Below are positions 36,243 to 46,381 of a DNA stretch of 64,000 nucleotides, piece after piece. Numbering within the stretch: position 1 is the stretch's first letter; the number at the start of each line of letters is the position of its first letter. This DNA is from Belliella kenyensis (GTDB lineage: Bacteria > Bacteroidota > Bacteroidia > Cytophagales > Cyclobacteriaceae). The DNA is taken from the NCBI RefSeq assembly GCF_022549675.1, contig NZ_JAKZGR010000012.1, positions 109,933 through 173,932 of the forward strand. The letters run 5' to 3'. Made by a program: the position numbers and the translations under genes. The notes beneath the pieces were generated by a model. The model searched no databases, was not told the origin of the DNA, and saw only the letters and a program-made list of their open reading frames with translations.

Positions 36243-37283
36243 ATGAATTTTTCCACTAAAAAGCCACCCCTAACTTTAGTTCTATTTTTATCAATTTTGC
36301 TTTCTTGCGGTGGTCAAGAAGATCAACCCACACCTATAACTCCTTCTGTACAAGAAAGAAACCCCTATTCTCTTGGGAGAGTGGGCAACGCAGAGGATAT
36401 TCAAACTACCACTGAAGCAGCAGTAGTCTTGATGGGTGGAAGTACAGATGTAGATGCAGCCATGCGGTGGATGATAGAAAAGGCTGGCAAAGGTGATATA
36501 GTGGTCATAAGAGTGACTGGAGCAGCAGCATACAATGAATACATTTATGGGCTTTCAAATACCAACTCGGTAGAAACTTTAAGGATCAATTCGTCAGTAG
36601 CAGCAAATGATGACAGGGTCATAGCAACTTTGAGAAATGCCGAAGCCGTTTTTATAGCTGGGGGAGATCAATCAAATTACCTTAGACACTGGGAAGGGAC
36701 TAAAGTCGAAGAAACACTCCAATACTTAATTCACGAAAAAAAAGTACCCATAGGTGGTACAAGTGCAGGATGTGCGATCATGGGAGAATTTGTGTACACA
36801 GGCGAAAATGGAAGCATCGTGAGCAGCGAGGCACTTTCCAATCCTTTTGATGACAGGCTGACTGTGAGAAGGTCTTCCCTTATCAATCACCCCTTACTGA
36901 AAAACACCGTTACAGACCAGCACTTTGCACAAAGAAATAGAGAAGGTAGACTACTCTCATTTTTAGCAAACATCTTTGATCGCTATGAGATCAGACCTAC
37001 AGCAATCGGAGTGGATGAAAGGACGGCAGTACTGATAGATAAATCCGGTAAATGGCAAATCGTGGGAGAGCATGATGCATATTTTTTGAAAAGTAGTGAA
37101 AATGGACCAGAATTGATAACACCAAATACACCTCTTACTTGGAATAGAGATAATTCAGCTGTGAGCGTATTCCGATCAGCAAAAACTTCCGAATTCTCAT
37201 CCACCAGCATCAAGGATTGGGAGTTACCTTGGACGCATTATTGGTATGCTGACAATGGGTCATTTGGCTCAAGAGCATTATAA
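36243..37283 (+). CDS. Cyanophycinase-like S51 peptidase, predicted lipoprotein
   Basis: The 346-residue protein has a lipoprotein signal with C22 in LSILLSCGGQ. The S51 peptidase core has GGDQSNY at 140-146 and the nucleophile S174 in GGTSAGCAIMGEF. Together these match extracellular cyanophycinases and related peptidases that cut beta-Asp-Arg bonds. No cyanophycin synthetase is seen here, so the enzyme may scavenge polymer from other organisms or cut another isopeptide. It follows the porT-like gene by 46 bases. Confidence 0.87.
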   Translation: MNFSTKKPPLTLVLFLSILLSCGGQEDQPTPITPSVQERNPYSLGRVGNAEDIQTTTEAAVVLMGGSTDVDAAMRWMIEKAGKGDIVVIRVTGAAAYNEYIYGLSNTNSVETLRINSSVAANDDRVIATLRNAEAVFIAGGDQSNYLRHWEGTKVEETLQYLIHEKKVPIGGTSAGCAIMGEFVYTGENGSIVSSEALSNPFDDRLTVRRSSLINHPLLKNTVTDQHFAQRNREGRLLSFLANIFDRYEIRPTAIGVDERTAVLIDKSGKWQIVGEHDAYFLKSSENGPELITPNTPLTWNRDNSAVSVFRSAKTSEFSSTSIKDWELPWTHYWYADNGSFGSRAL

Positions 37284-37291
37284 TGTGGCTT

Positions 37292-38407
37292 TTATTCACC
37301 ATGCTTCTGTTGCTCTATCAAAATATCTTTGATGCCAGATTCCTGTATCCAGCCTTTTTGTAAAGCATCTTGCGCTGCCTCCAAAGTATCTTTGATAAGC
37401 ATCATTTCAACTCCTAAATGCTTCATTTGCGTTTGAATTTTTAGCATTTTTTCTTCATCACGCGCATTGATATGTCGGATGTAAACCATCTTCACCCTTC
37501 CAGGATAGTCCTTGATGACCTGAAGGTAAATCTCTGCATCGTGCTGACCAGAATCTCCAATCAAAATAAAAGACAGGTTACTTTCAATTTCAAAAATCAT
37601 TTCAACCTGAAGGAGCTTGTGCTCCCAATGGCTCCCTGCAAACAACTGCTCTCTAGACAATCCCAAATCCCTTAGCATCAAAGGCCCCTTGGGTATCTGG
37701 TGAGTCTCCAAAAATTCAGTCAAGAAGTCATATAGATTCCATGGTGAACTAGAAACATAGAAAAATGGATTTGAATCTATATCATCTGAGCCTCTATGCA
37801 GGGCTTGATAAAACTCTGAAACAGCTTCAAAAGGCAATCTCGTGTGCGCATTTCCAAAAAAAGTGGTCTTCAACATCTCAAACACCCTGGTAGCTCCTGT
37901 GGGCACTATGGTGTCATCTATATCAGAAATCACCCCAAAATCACAATCTTTATAAGGTATAAAAACTGGATTGTGCGCTTTTACCAATTCAGCATCTCTT
38001 AGAGGATTGTCTAACAACACCAATTCAACTTGATTCCAATAATTAGCCAATTGCCATCCATCTTCGTTTCTCAACCGAACCTCAAAGTATCCTTCATCAT
38101 CAGTAGTTACTATTTGCTCCACACCTTGAAATTTCGCCTTCACACGCAAGCCTGGAAGCTCCCAAGTAGCAAAGCGCTTATACATTTTGACAAAATTCCT
38201 CCACCTGCTGTCTGAAATTGTAGAAAAACCAATCCCTCTATCACGCTGCACCCTACCCAAAAAGTATATTTCATGTGTATTACCAAAGCCTTTATAGGGT
38301 AAAATTTGGATAGTTTTTATTAATCCAAGCCTTAATCCAAACCAAACTTTGACCGCAGATAGCTTCCTTTTAACAGCATACAGTGAGGAGAGTAGTATTT
38401 TTTTCAT
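37292..38407 (-). CDS. App1-like phosphatase (DUF2183)
   Basis: This 371-residue protein of the App1/DUF2183 family has HAD-like phosphatase motif D162-I-D164-D-T in ISDIDDTIVPTGATR. It also has a second motif with YVSSSPWNLYDFL and a third with FILIGDSGQHDAEIY. In yeast App1 is a phosphatidate phosphatase; the bacterial substrate is unknown. No signal peptide is obvious. It converges with the cyanophycinase-like gene, with stops 8 bases apart. Confidence 0.86.
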   Translation of the reverse strand: MKKILLSSLYAVKRKLSAVKVWFGLRLGLIKTIQILPYKGFGNTHEIYFLGRVQRDRGIGFSTISDSRWRNFVKMYKRFATWELPGLRVKAKFQGVEQIVTTDDEGYFEVRLRNEDGWQLANYWNQVELVLLDNPLRDAELVKAHNPVFIPYKDCDFGVISDIDDTIVPTGATRVFEMLKTTFFGNAHTRLPFEAVSEFYQALHRGSDDIDSNPFFYVSSSPWNLYDFLTEFLETHQIPKGPLMLRDLGLSREQLFAGSHWEHKLLQVEMIFEIESNLSFILIGDSGQHDAEIYLQVIKDYPGRVKMVYIRHINARDEEKMLKIQTQMKHLGVEMMLIKDTLEAAQDALQKGWIQESGIKDILIEQQKHGE

Positions 38408-38476
38408 AATTTGAGTGATATTGCCTTCACTATACTACACATTTCTTGCCAAAGCCACAATAAATCAAATTTGAAA

Positions 38477-38506
38477 AAACCCGTAGCCTTTTCAGGCCAC
38501 GGGTTT
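38477..38506 (-). terminator. Terminator after the GH81 gene
   Basis: The 12-bp stem aaacccgtagcc / ggccacgggttt has one mismatch and a 6-base loop. On the minus strand it is followed by several U. Confidence 0.85.
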
Positions 38507-38526
38507 GCAAAATAAAAAGCACGCTA

Positions 38527-41500
38527 TTATTTTTTTAGAATTTTATGTATTGTCTGTGTATTTCCATGGATCATTCTCAGCATGTAAACTCCAGCTGGTA
38601 AGTGTGAGATATCAATTTTCAACAAACCTTCCATGTCCTCTGCACTCATTGTATGTATCCTCCCTACCATGTCTGAAAGTTCTAGTGATCGTATGGGCTC
38701 CAGGACTCCTTTGATAAAGAAATGGTTCTCAGAAGGATTTGGATAGAATGTGATAGGTGCCGTAACCTCTCTATCCAAACTATTCACTATCAAAGTAATT
38801 GGGTCTGAAATCGCACTCATACAATCATCTACACGAGTAGCTACAGAAAAGACACCATCCACTGAAGCTTCATAGGACTGATTTGTGGCTCCAGCTATAA
38901 TTTGTCCATTGAGGTACCATTGATTACCTACAGCAGCACTAGATGTCAAAGTAACCATGCCCGAGCCAAGCCCATCTAGGCTGATGGTTGGTTTAGCAGG
39001 ATTGATACAAAAGCTCTGACTAACAGGAAGGGCTGGATGATAACTTTCATTTCCTTCTTGCAGGGCCAAAACAGTGGCTCTACCAGCTTTTATTATGGTA
39101 ACTGTATTTCCTGCAATGCTGATATGATCAGAATCTGCTTGGAAAGAGACAGGCAAGTCTGAATCAGCTCTGGCATACAAGTCAAAAGGAACATCCCCAA
39201 TAATCTGTGTAATGATTGGCTCAAATGTGATGACTTGATTCATCTTTTCAACTCCAGGATTTTCACCTTGATCTCCTTGACGAATGTTGTCAACATACCA
39301 TGTGAAGCTTGAGCTACCATCACCTACAGTCCCCAACTCGAAGATCAAGACTATTTTTTTGAATACTAAAGATGGATTCCTGCCACTCATATCGAAGGTA
39401 AGTTCCACCCATTTGTTTGCCTCTGGAATCAGCAATTCCTGCTCATAGAATTGCCCCCCATCAAATTCATTCTCAAACTTCAACAACATCTTGGTGCCAG
39501 CACGAGGTGCTCTTACAGAGACTTTGAAGTCGGTCCCCTTGGAGAAATCGATTGGTGTAGCTTTGGTAAGGAACGAGCCACCCCAAAGCTGACCAGCGCC
39601 TTTGACCATTCTTGCCACTTTAGCACTTGTGTTTCCATCCTGATGCGGATTGTCTATCACGGTCAAATCTCCCCCGTCAAAATTTGTGATCAGTGTAGGC
39701 CACATGAGGTTTTCTTCAAATGTGATAGGAAAATCTATGCCTGGCCCAGTTGGATCTTCACCTCCACCACCTTCACCTGTACCTTGACAAGTACCTACTA
39801 CATAGGATATCCGCTGTCCTGCTGTGTTTTTTTCACCTTGTGTAGGATGCGAATAGGTATAATAAAACCAAACAGTAGTACCTTCAGGCGCATTCAATCG
39901 AAAAGGCTGATTCGGACGTACACCATACCCTGGGAAGTTCCCATTGGCCTGTGTGCCATAATACAGAATCAATGTCTGATCCCCCATACCTGGTACATTT
40001 GGAATGAAAGTAATGGTAGGGTTGTTCAAATCATCAGAAAACTCAAACCTAAAATCTCCATTCTCTGCAATACCACTACAAGAAGGTGCTTCGGTGAAGC
40101 GTACATTCACTGGTGAAGAGCTCGCAGTATTGCCATCATTGTCCTTTGCAGTGGCTGATAAAACATAGGAACCTACTTCACCTGTCCATGAGATTGACCA
40201 AGGCTCCTGTGTGGCCTTTCCAATAGCCTCATCTCCCGCATAAAATTCCACCTCTTCTATACTTCCATCCAAATCCTTAGCTATTGCGCTGATTTGAATT
40301 GGTCTTCCTCCTAGAAAAGTTTGGTTATTCGATGGGGTATTGATAGCTACAATGGGAGCTATTATACCATCGCTACTTACTATTACGAGTAGCTGCTTCT
40401 TTGCTTGATATTCCCCATTGCTTACTGTCAATTCGAAATTGTAAATCCCTTCTACCAAATCCTCTATCATCGTCACTGCTGCTGTAGGGTCTGCTATAGT
40501 GGCTCTATTTGGACCATAGACCTGTAGCCAATGGTATACAAGATTACCTCCCTCTGGATCGGTTCCAGTTCCAGTCAGCAAGGTGCTTTGAGCCGGAAGT
40601 ATCACTACAATATTACTTCCTGCATCGGCAGTAGGCTGACTGAACGGTGATTCTCCTTCGAAACTAAATGTCATACGTCCTATATTCATCTCACCATTAC
40701 CAAAAGCAAGTCGAAGGATATTTTCTCCACCTATCAATGGAATATTTTCCACTTTTTGTGAACTCCACGCATCCCAATCTTGCGTGCTTTCCACTCGGAT
40801 GTCATCTGTGATTTTCTTTCCGTTCATTTCTAGCCAGAATGGTCCCCCTCCACTGGAATTCCCCGAAGCATACCTGAACTCCATGCTATACAATCCTGCT
40901 TTTTCTACATTTACTGTGTATTCTAACCATTCTCCACTTACTATCCATCCTACAGTAGCCCCCTCTCCTGCTACCACAATGGCATCCACACCTTCTTCTT
41001 TTCTGAAATCTCCTTCATTGGACATGGATACATCAGAATACGTAATCCCTTGCCCACGCCCGCCTTCAAACACATCATAATGTGCTGCCTCGATTGTGCC
41101 AGGAATCGCCCAAGGTGTACCCATATAGGGGACTTGTTCACCTACAGTCACGGTGACGATATTGGATACAGCCAATTTTTCCCCCTCAAACACTTTAGCA
41201 TAGAAATCATGAACTCCCAAAGGCAAGCTCATAGCCTTGAAATCAAAAGGTCCTTCGGTCATTTCTCCTATCATTTCGGAACCTCGGAAAAACTCCACCT
41301 TTGTAGGCTCACCTTTGGTAATTATCAAACTCAAATCAACACTTCCATTGACATAAGCCTGCGTAAAACTGCTGGTCAATTCACTTTCTATGTCTACGTC
41401 ATTACTCGACACCATGGTACGAGCAGGTACTTCAAGTTCAAATCCATCTGAAAAAGTTACCGTGATGGCTGTTTTTTCGTAATTATTGGCCACATAAGTT

Positions 41501-43647
41501 CTCTTACCATCGTTGATAAAAACGGAAGCCGTGGGATAATCAGCCGTCACAGATACATCCACTATACCCATGGCATTCATGACATGTAGCCAATAATAAG
41601 TCTGCGCATCAGAAACCCCAAATTTCAATTCTCTTTCAGGATAGCTGTCATATAGATCGATGGCTTTCTGAGGATCTGTGAATGCCAAATACTGCCACTT
41701 TACATCATGCCAAAGATTGACATTGGCTTCATTGCGAAGAATTCCTGTATTTTGCTCAATTTCCCTCCATAGTTTGGTAGCGTAATCTTGATGATGCCCT
41801 AGATAAAGGGAGCCTCCATGTATAGGATACAACTCAATCCCATATGAAGCCGCTATATCGTCCGTCCAAAAAGTACCGTTGTCATAGGAGTTCCCCCAAA
41901 CTCGAGATACTAGACTATATTGTTGATTTGGACCAAAATTGCGCTCATACATGTCAAACCAATACTCTTCTATCGCAGTCTGCTCAGTGGTATATAAATA
42001 AATGCCCAAATCACGAATTTCTTTATTGCCAGTGATAGTACCCCAGTGAATCAAGGCTGAATTAAATTGCATACTCTCAGAGGTAGACTCTTGGTCATTT
42101 CCTTGTGGAAAACTTGCAAATCCATTTGCCCAACAGTGACCAGCATATGGGCTAAAATTTCTCAAAAAAGGAAACATGTCATCATCCCTATCAGGAGATG
42201 CCGCATCTCTTACGAGCAAGTTCACCATTTCTCCCCAGCCTTCGGCCCATCCTGGCTCAAACTGCTCCAAGAATGCCGCCGCATGGATAAAATAACCCCA
42301 ATGAAAGTGATGGTCATTCAAATTCGAATCTTGGCCATGTCCAGCAGGATATCCTAGCATTGCTGACCAAGTTTTGTTGTAGTAAAAAAGAAAAGCTACC
42401 TGCCCTGGTTTTGCAGTCAGCCAGTCCTCCAGTCGCTCTTTAATTGTCGCAAGCATCTTATCTCTTGACTCAAAGTTTCCCATTTCGTGAGCGATTCGGG
42501 CGGTTTGAATCAAGCGGTTCATCACCTGACCCTCATTGTATGAATCTGTCCAAGTACTCAACCCGTCATTTTCCAATCGCTTTACCTTGGAATCCAACTC
42601 AGCAATGCTAAAACCTTCACTGTAGTTTGCCTGATAAGGAAGGGTTGGTAAGATCCCTAAGTAAGTATTCTCTACGCTGAAGGATGTCGCTGCCATGGTT
42701 TTAATCTCCCCTCTGACAGAACTGTAACTTAACAAATCAGGTCTTGGGGAGTCAGAAGATAAATTCGCCCATTGATGAGGTAAAAGCCCAATTAGCGGCG
42801 CATTAGCCGTTCCTTCTTTGACATCTGCTTCAATGGTAAAGTCCGTTCTAACTTTGGAGGTATTCTCATCAAAACTCCATTTTGTCAAAGTGTTTTTTGG
42901 AAAAACATAAGCGTACTCTTTATAAAGTTCGGCTGTCTGAGAGACATTAGTAGTCGTCAAGGGCAGCATCGCCATTGACCAGTAATCTTTACCATTTAAA
43001 GTAGAGGAATATACTTTACCATTTTGTATCCAAGTACTTCCAGTTGGTGCATAAAAGACAAAATCTGCTCCATTCCTAGCATTCTCAATGATCAAAAGCT
43101 CATTCTGAATTGATACATTTCCTAGATTGACAGTAATTTGAAGTAGATCATCTGTACTTTTTTTGAAATATAAAAAAGGCATGGCTATACCTGAGGTTAC
43201 TTGTAAATTTCTAGCACCACTCGTCCAATCAAAAGTTACCGTCCAATCTGTATAATCTGCAACAGTCGCTCTAGAGGCACTCAGCCCAGAAAGTCCTACT
43301 ACAATTGGTTCTTGATCATCAAAAACCCCCCAGGGTATATAGCTCACAACCAATCCTGCAGGTATGGTCTTCATAGCCATGGGGTAATTGAACAAATTAC
43401 TCACATGATCACTTTGCAAGAGCAAGGACCACCAGTCATTGGTAGGCACTGGCTTGCCTACTACATTTCCACTTAATTGTGGTTGTCCTGGAGGAAATCC
43501 ATTTCTGCCTGCTGCATCTGTTCCAGGGAAGGTTTCTGTATATCCACCATTACCTACCGGTACAAACTGGCCTTTTGTATCCAGTGTTACGATAACCAAA
43601 AGAGAAAATACGAGTCCAAAAAACATACTGTTTTTTATTCGTAACAT
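38527..43647 (-). CDS. Giant secreted GH81 endo-beta-1,3-glucanase with T9SS tail
   Basis: The 1706-residue multidomain enzyme has a signal peptide (1-27). The GH81 catalytic module (about 60-770) carries KPVPTNDWWSLLLQSD near 65, DHHFHWGYFIHAAAFLEQF at about 445-463 and NDQESTSESMQFNSALIHWG with E520/E524 near 517-536. Then come an Ig-like linker, a CBM6-like module (about 870-1010), PKD-like and Ig-like domains (about 1015-1195), a further carbohydrate-binding-like module (about 1330-1480) and a type A T9SS sorting domain at the end (FYPNPSENHFF ... HKILKK). It should cut laminarin, callose or fungal glucan at the cell surface. It stands alone. Confidence 0.92.
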   Translation of the reverse strand: MLRIKNSMFFGLVFSLLVIVTLDTKGQFVPVGNGGYTETFPGTDAAGRNGFPPGQPQLSGNVVGKPVPTNDWWSLLLQSDHVSNLFNYPMAMKTIPAGLVVSYIPWGVFDDQEPIVVGLSGLSASRATVADYTDWTVTFDWTSGARNLQVTSGIAMPFLYFKKSTDDLLQITVNLGNVSIQNELLIIENARNGADFVFYAPTGSTWIQNGKVYSSTLNGKDYWSMAMLPLTTTNVSQTAELYKEYAYVFPKNTLTKWSFDENTSKVRTDFTIEADVKEGTANAPLIGLLPHQWANLSSDSPRPDLLSYSSVRGEIKTMAATSFSVENTYLGILPTLPYQANYSEGFSIAELDSKVKRLENDGLSTWTDSYNEGQVMNRLIQTARIAHEMGNFESRDKMLATIKERLEDWLTAKPGQVAFLFYYNKTWSAMLGYPAGHGQDSNLNDHHFHWGYFIHAAAFLEQFEPGWAEGWGEMVNLLVRDAASPDRDDDMFPFLRNFSPYAGHCWANGFASFPQGNDQESTSESMQFNSALIHWGTITGNKEIRDLGIYLYTTEQTAIEEYWFDMYERNFGPNQQYSLVSRVWGNSYDNGTFWTDDIAASYGIELYPIHGGSLYLGHHQDYATKLWREIEQNTGILRNEANVNLWHDVKWQYLAFTDPQKAIDLYDSYPERELKFGVSDAQTYYWLHVMNAMGIVDVSVTADYPTASVFINDGKRTYVANNYEKTAITVTFSDGFELEVPARTMVSSNDVDIESELTSSFTQAYVNGSVDLSLIITKGEPTKVEFFRGSEMIGEMTEGPFDFKAMSLPLGVHDFYAKVFEGEKLAVSNIVTVTVGEQVPYMGTPWAIPGTIEAAHYDVFEGGRGQGITYSDVSMSNEGDFRKEEGVDAIVVAGEGATVGWIVSGEWLEYTVNVEKAGLYSMEFRYASGNSSGGGPFWLEMNGKKITDDIRVESTQDWDAWSSQKVENIPLIGGENILRLAFGNGEMNIGRMTFSFEGESPFSQPTADAGSNIVVILPAQSTLLTGTGTDPEGGNLVYHWLQVYGPNRATIADPTAAVTMIEDLVEGIYNFELTVSNGEYQAKKQLLVIVSSDGIIAPIVAINTPSNNQTFLGGRPIQISAIAKDLDGSIEEVEFYAGDEAIGKATQEPWSISWTGEVGSYVLSATAKDNDGNTASSSPVNVRFTEAPSCSGIAENGDFRFEFSDDLNNPTITFIPNVPGMGDQTLILYYGTQANGNFPGYGVRPNQPFRLNAPEGTTVWFYYTYSHPTQGEKNTAGQRISYVVGTCQGTGEGGGGEDPTGPGIDFPITFEENLMWPTLITNFDGGDLTVIDNPHQDGNTSAKVARMVKGAGQLWGGSFLTKATPIDFSKGTDFKVSVRAPRAGTKMLLKFENEFDGGQFYEQELLIPEANKWVELTFDMSGRNPSLVFKKIVLIFELGTVGDGSSSFTWYVDNIRQGDQGENPGVEKMNQVITFEPIITQIIGDVPFDLYARADSDLPVSFQADSDHISIAGNTVTIIKAGRATVLALQEGNESYHPALPVSQSFCINPAKPTISLDGLGSGMVTLTSSAAVGNQWYLNGQIIAGATNQSYEASVDGVFSVATRVDDCMSAISDPITLIVNSLDREVTAPITFYPNPSENHFFIKGVLEPIRSLELSDMVGRIHTMSAEDMEGLLKIDISHLPAGVYMLRMIHGNTQTIHKILKK

Positions 43648-44012
43648 AACTTATTGAGTTGGGAGTATTGAAAATTGATTTTACGATTTTAGCCAAAACT
43701 TATTGATTTACAGATACATTTCAATACATCATAAGTACTACAGGCATGAAATTAAATTACTACAGGATATTTATGCTTTACTTCGAAAAGTATGCTGACT
43801 ACGCTCATGACGGCTTTTTTATACCCGATTAGAAAAGTTTCGAAAATGGATTACAAAAAATTAAAAGACAACAAAAAACAACTGTACATTTTTTTCGTTT
43901 GCTCATTTCGTGCTACGACACCAAGGATTTCTGGATATCACAGCGAATTATCCACACTATTTTTCTTGGTAAGTAAATCACTTCCTCCCTTAGCTTTTCT
44001 TACCTTTGTAGG
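43648..44012. other. Gene-free stretch with candidate rlmN promoter element
   Basis: No gene is seen in these 365 bases between divergent GH81 and rlmN genes. TACCTTTG at 44001-44008 matches the phylum's -7 element (TAnnTTTG), four bases before the rlmN start. That would give a nearly leaderless transcript; no good -33 TTG lies at the right distance, so this is weak. Confidence 0.35.
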
Positions 44013-45074
44013 ATGGAGCAAAGCAAAAAAGACATACGGAAATTGAGTCTTCAAGATTTGGAGGAATTCTTTGTATCAAATGGTGATAAGAAATTCCGTG
44101 CCAAGCAAGTCTATGACTGGCTTTGGAATAAGTCTTTGAAAAACTTTGATGACATGAGCAACATTTCAAAAGAAACGAGAGAAATGTTGAAAAATAACTT
44201 TTCTATCAACCACATCTTAGTTGACTTGATGCAGCATTCTTCGGATGGCACGATCAAAAATGCAGTGAAACTTTATGATAGCAAAATTGTAGAGTCTGTT
44301 TTAATCCCAACTTCAAAGAGAATTACTGCCTGCGTTTCTTCCCAAGTTGGGTGTAGCCTAGATTGTAATTTTTGTGCTACAGCAAGATTGAAAAGGATGC
44401 GAAACTTGAATCCTGATGAAATCTATGATCAAGTGGTCGCTATCAAAGATGAAGCTGAAACTTATTTTAATAGACCTCTGACCAATATTGTTTTCATGGG
44501 AATGGGAGAGCCTTTGCTGAACTATAACAATGTCATCTCGGCGATTGACAAAATCACCTCTCCAACTGGACTTGGTATGGCTCCCCGCAGAATCACACTC
44601 TCCACAGTGGGTATCCCAAAGATGATCAAGAAAATGGCGGATGATGAGGTGAAATTCAACTTGGCCATTTCTCTTCATTCGGCTATCAACGAGACCAGAA
44701 CCATGCTAATGCCTATCAATGAGGTAAATCCGCTAGAAGACTTGGCAGACTCATTACGCTATTGGTACCAGAAGACCAAACGTAAAGTGACCTATGAATA
44801 TGTGATTTGGGATGGGATCAATGATGATGAAGCTCATGCCAAGGCTTTGGCAAAATTCTGTAAGGTCATTCCTTCGAAAGTCAATATCATACAGTACAAT
44901 CCCATAGATGAAGGGGAGTTTAGACAAGCTTCCCAAGAGGCTGTGGACATGTATATCAGGATACTTGAGGGACAAGGGATCATTGCCAAAGTCAGAAAAT
45001 CAAGAGGTCAGGATATCGATGCTGCCTGTGGTCAATTGGCCAATAAAAATGAAGTTGGGGAATTGGAAGGATAG
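44013..45074 (+). CDS. rlmN: 23S rRNA (adenine-2503-C2) methyltransferase
   Basis: This 353-residue radical SAM enzyme methylates A2503 of 23S rRNA and some tRNAs. The cluster-binding CxxxCxxC lies in GCSLDCNFCATARLKRMRNL at about 112-131. GMGEPLLNYNN follows near 168, and the catalytic C-terminal cysteine is in AACGQL near 343. Length and start (KKDIRKLSLQDLEEFF) are as expected. It is followed by map after 64 bases. Confidence 0.96.
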   Translation: MEQSKKDIRKLSLQDLEEFFVSNGDKKFRAKQVYDWLWNKSLKNFDDMSNISKETREMLKNNFSINHILVDLMQHSSDGTIKNAVKLYDSKIVESVLIPTSKRITACVSSQVGCSLDCNFCATARLKRMRNLNPDEIYDQVVAIKDEAETYFNRPLTNIVFMGMGEPLLNYNNVISAIDKITSPTGLGMAPRRITLSTVGIPKMIKKMADDEVKFNLAISLHSAINETRTMLMPINEVNPLEDLADSLRYWYQKTKRKVTYEYVIWDGINDDEAHAKALAKFCKVIPSKVNIIQYNPIDEGEFRQASQEAVDMYIRILEGQGIIAKVRKSRGQDIDAACGQLANKNEVGELEG

Positions 45075-45138
45075 AAATTAGTTTTTAAGCGTGTTTTAAC
45101 TTACTCAAAAACACTGATGCCAATCAAAAAAAATAACC

Positions 45139-45903
45139 ATGTCTATAAATACTGATTCTGACCTCATTGCCATGCAAAAGGTAAGTGATGTAGTTGCTTA
45201 CACACTCAAAGAAATGAAGCAATATGCCAAGCCTGGGATGTCTACAAAAGAGTTAGACGACTTTGGTGGCAACATTTTGAGAGATTTTGGGGCTAAGTCG
45301 GCACCACGACAGACTTATAACTTCCCTGGATGGACATGTATTAGTATAAATAATGAATTTTGCCATGGATTGCCATCTTCTAACAAAATCTTGGGTGAGG
45401 GAGAGTTGATCAATATTGATGTATCCGCTGAACTTGAAGGCTATTGGTCAGACAACGGTGCTTCATTTGTACTTGGTGTTGACAAATTCAAGCATCAGCC
45501 TCTCATAGATGCTTCTAAAGACATCCTAAAACAAGCTTTGGATCGTATCAAAGGAGGTGTCAGGATTTCTGATATTGGTCACCTGATGGAAACTGAAGCT
45601 AAGAAATATGGCTATAAAGTCATCAGGAACTTGGGAGGACATGGTATAGGAAGAAGCCTGCATGAGCAACCAGATGAGTTACTCAACTATAGAAATAAAT
45701 ACGATCAAAGAAGATTTAGGAAAAATACCGTTGTGGCAATTGAAACTTTTATAGCTACCCAATCTACCCTAGCAGTAACTACAAATGATGGCTGGACAAT
45801 GGTGGGCAACAGAGGTGGTCATATGGCGCAGCATGAACACACCATCGTGATTACTGATTCTAAACCTATCATTCTCACCGAGAAAAATGAGATTTGGCAA
45901 TAG
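45139..45903 (+). CDS. map: Type I methionine aminopeptidase
   Basis: The 254-residue metallopeptidase removes the initiator methionine. Metal ligands appear in INIDVSAELEGYWSDNG (two aspartates near residues 94-108), GGHGIGRSLHEQP (histidine near 172), IETF (glutamate near 205) and QHEHTIVIT (glutamate near 235). All are present. Length is typical. The distance of 64 bases from rlmN allows co-transcription. Confidence 0.95.
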   Translation: MSINTDSDLIAMQKVSDVVAYTLKEMKQYAKPGMSTKELDDFGGNILRDFGAKSAPRQTYNFPGWTCISINNEFCHGLPSSNKILGEGELINIDVSAELEGYWSDNGASFVLGVDKFKHQPLIDASKDILKQALDRIKGGVRISDIGHLMETEAKKYGYKVIRNLGGHGIGRSLHEQPDELLNYRNKYDQRRFRKNTVVAIETFIATQSTLAVTTNDGWTMVGNRGGHMAQHEHTIVITDSKPIILTEKNEIWQ

Positions 45904-46381
45904 CCTTTAACTTTTAATACTGGCCTTCCCAAAAGATGTTGTTTTAGGGAAGACAAGGCTTATTTGTGAAATTATTAATTCTGATTATACGCTTTTTTGC
46001 CAGCAACTTCAATCCATTGGCTCAATCGGTTGTTAATGGTCAATATCCATAAGTATCCAATATCAATTAATATCGGAAGTCAGATAAATCGGGATTTTGT
46101 AATGTTATTGGCAAAGTTCCGTATATCCATATTATTGATATACCTTATGTAAAATGAGAAGGTTCTCATACATGACCAAAAAGGCTAAGCCTTGATGAAT
46201 ACTTAGCAACTTGGCGTAAGGTTAGCTATGTGTATATAGATCATGTATGGTGTACATGATCAATAAAATCACTCAGTATTACTCTAAAATGAAGTTACTT
46301 TTAACTAGGCTTAACATGTTAAATTTTAACATTTTTATGATCTAAACTCTAGCAGTTTTGTGGTAGTAAAATGATCACATT
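45904..46381. other. Gene-free stretch before the receptor gene
   Basis: No gene is seen in these 478 bases. The segment caatatccataagtatccaa (46042-46061) has a close relative at about 59512-59530, so a small dispersed repeat may be present. The receptor promoter should lie near 46300-46380 but was not resolved. Confidence 0.3.

Noticed and set aside
39451..40116. 221-codon frame opposite the GH81 gene, and several shorter ones across 40.7-42.4 kb
   Set aside because: Antisense shadows of a long, clearly coding gene; composition is not protein-like.
43792..44046. 84-codon frame ahead of rlmN
   Set aside because: Overlaps the rlmN start in another frame and lacks protein-like text.
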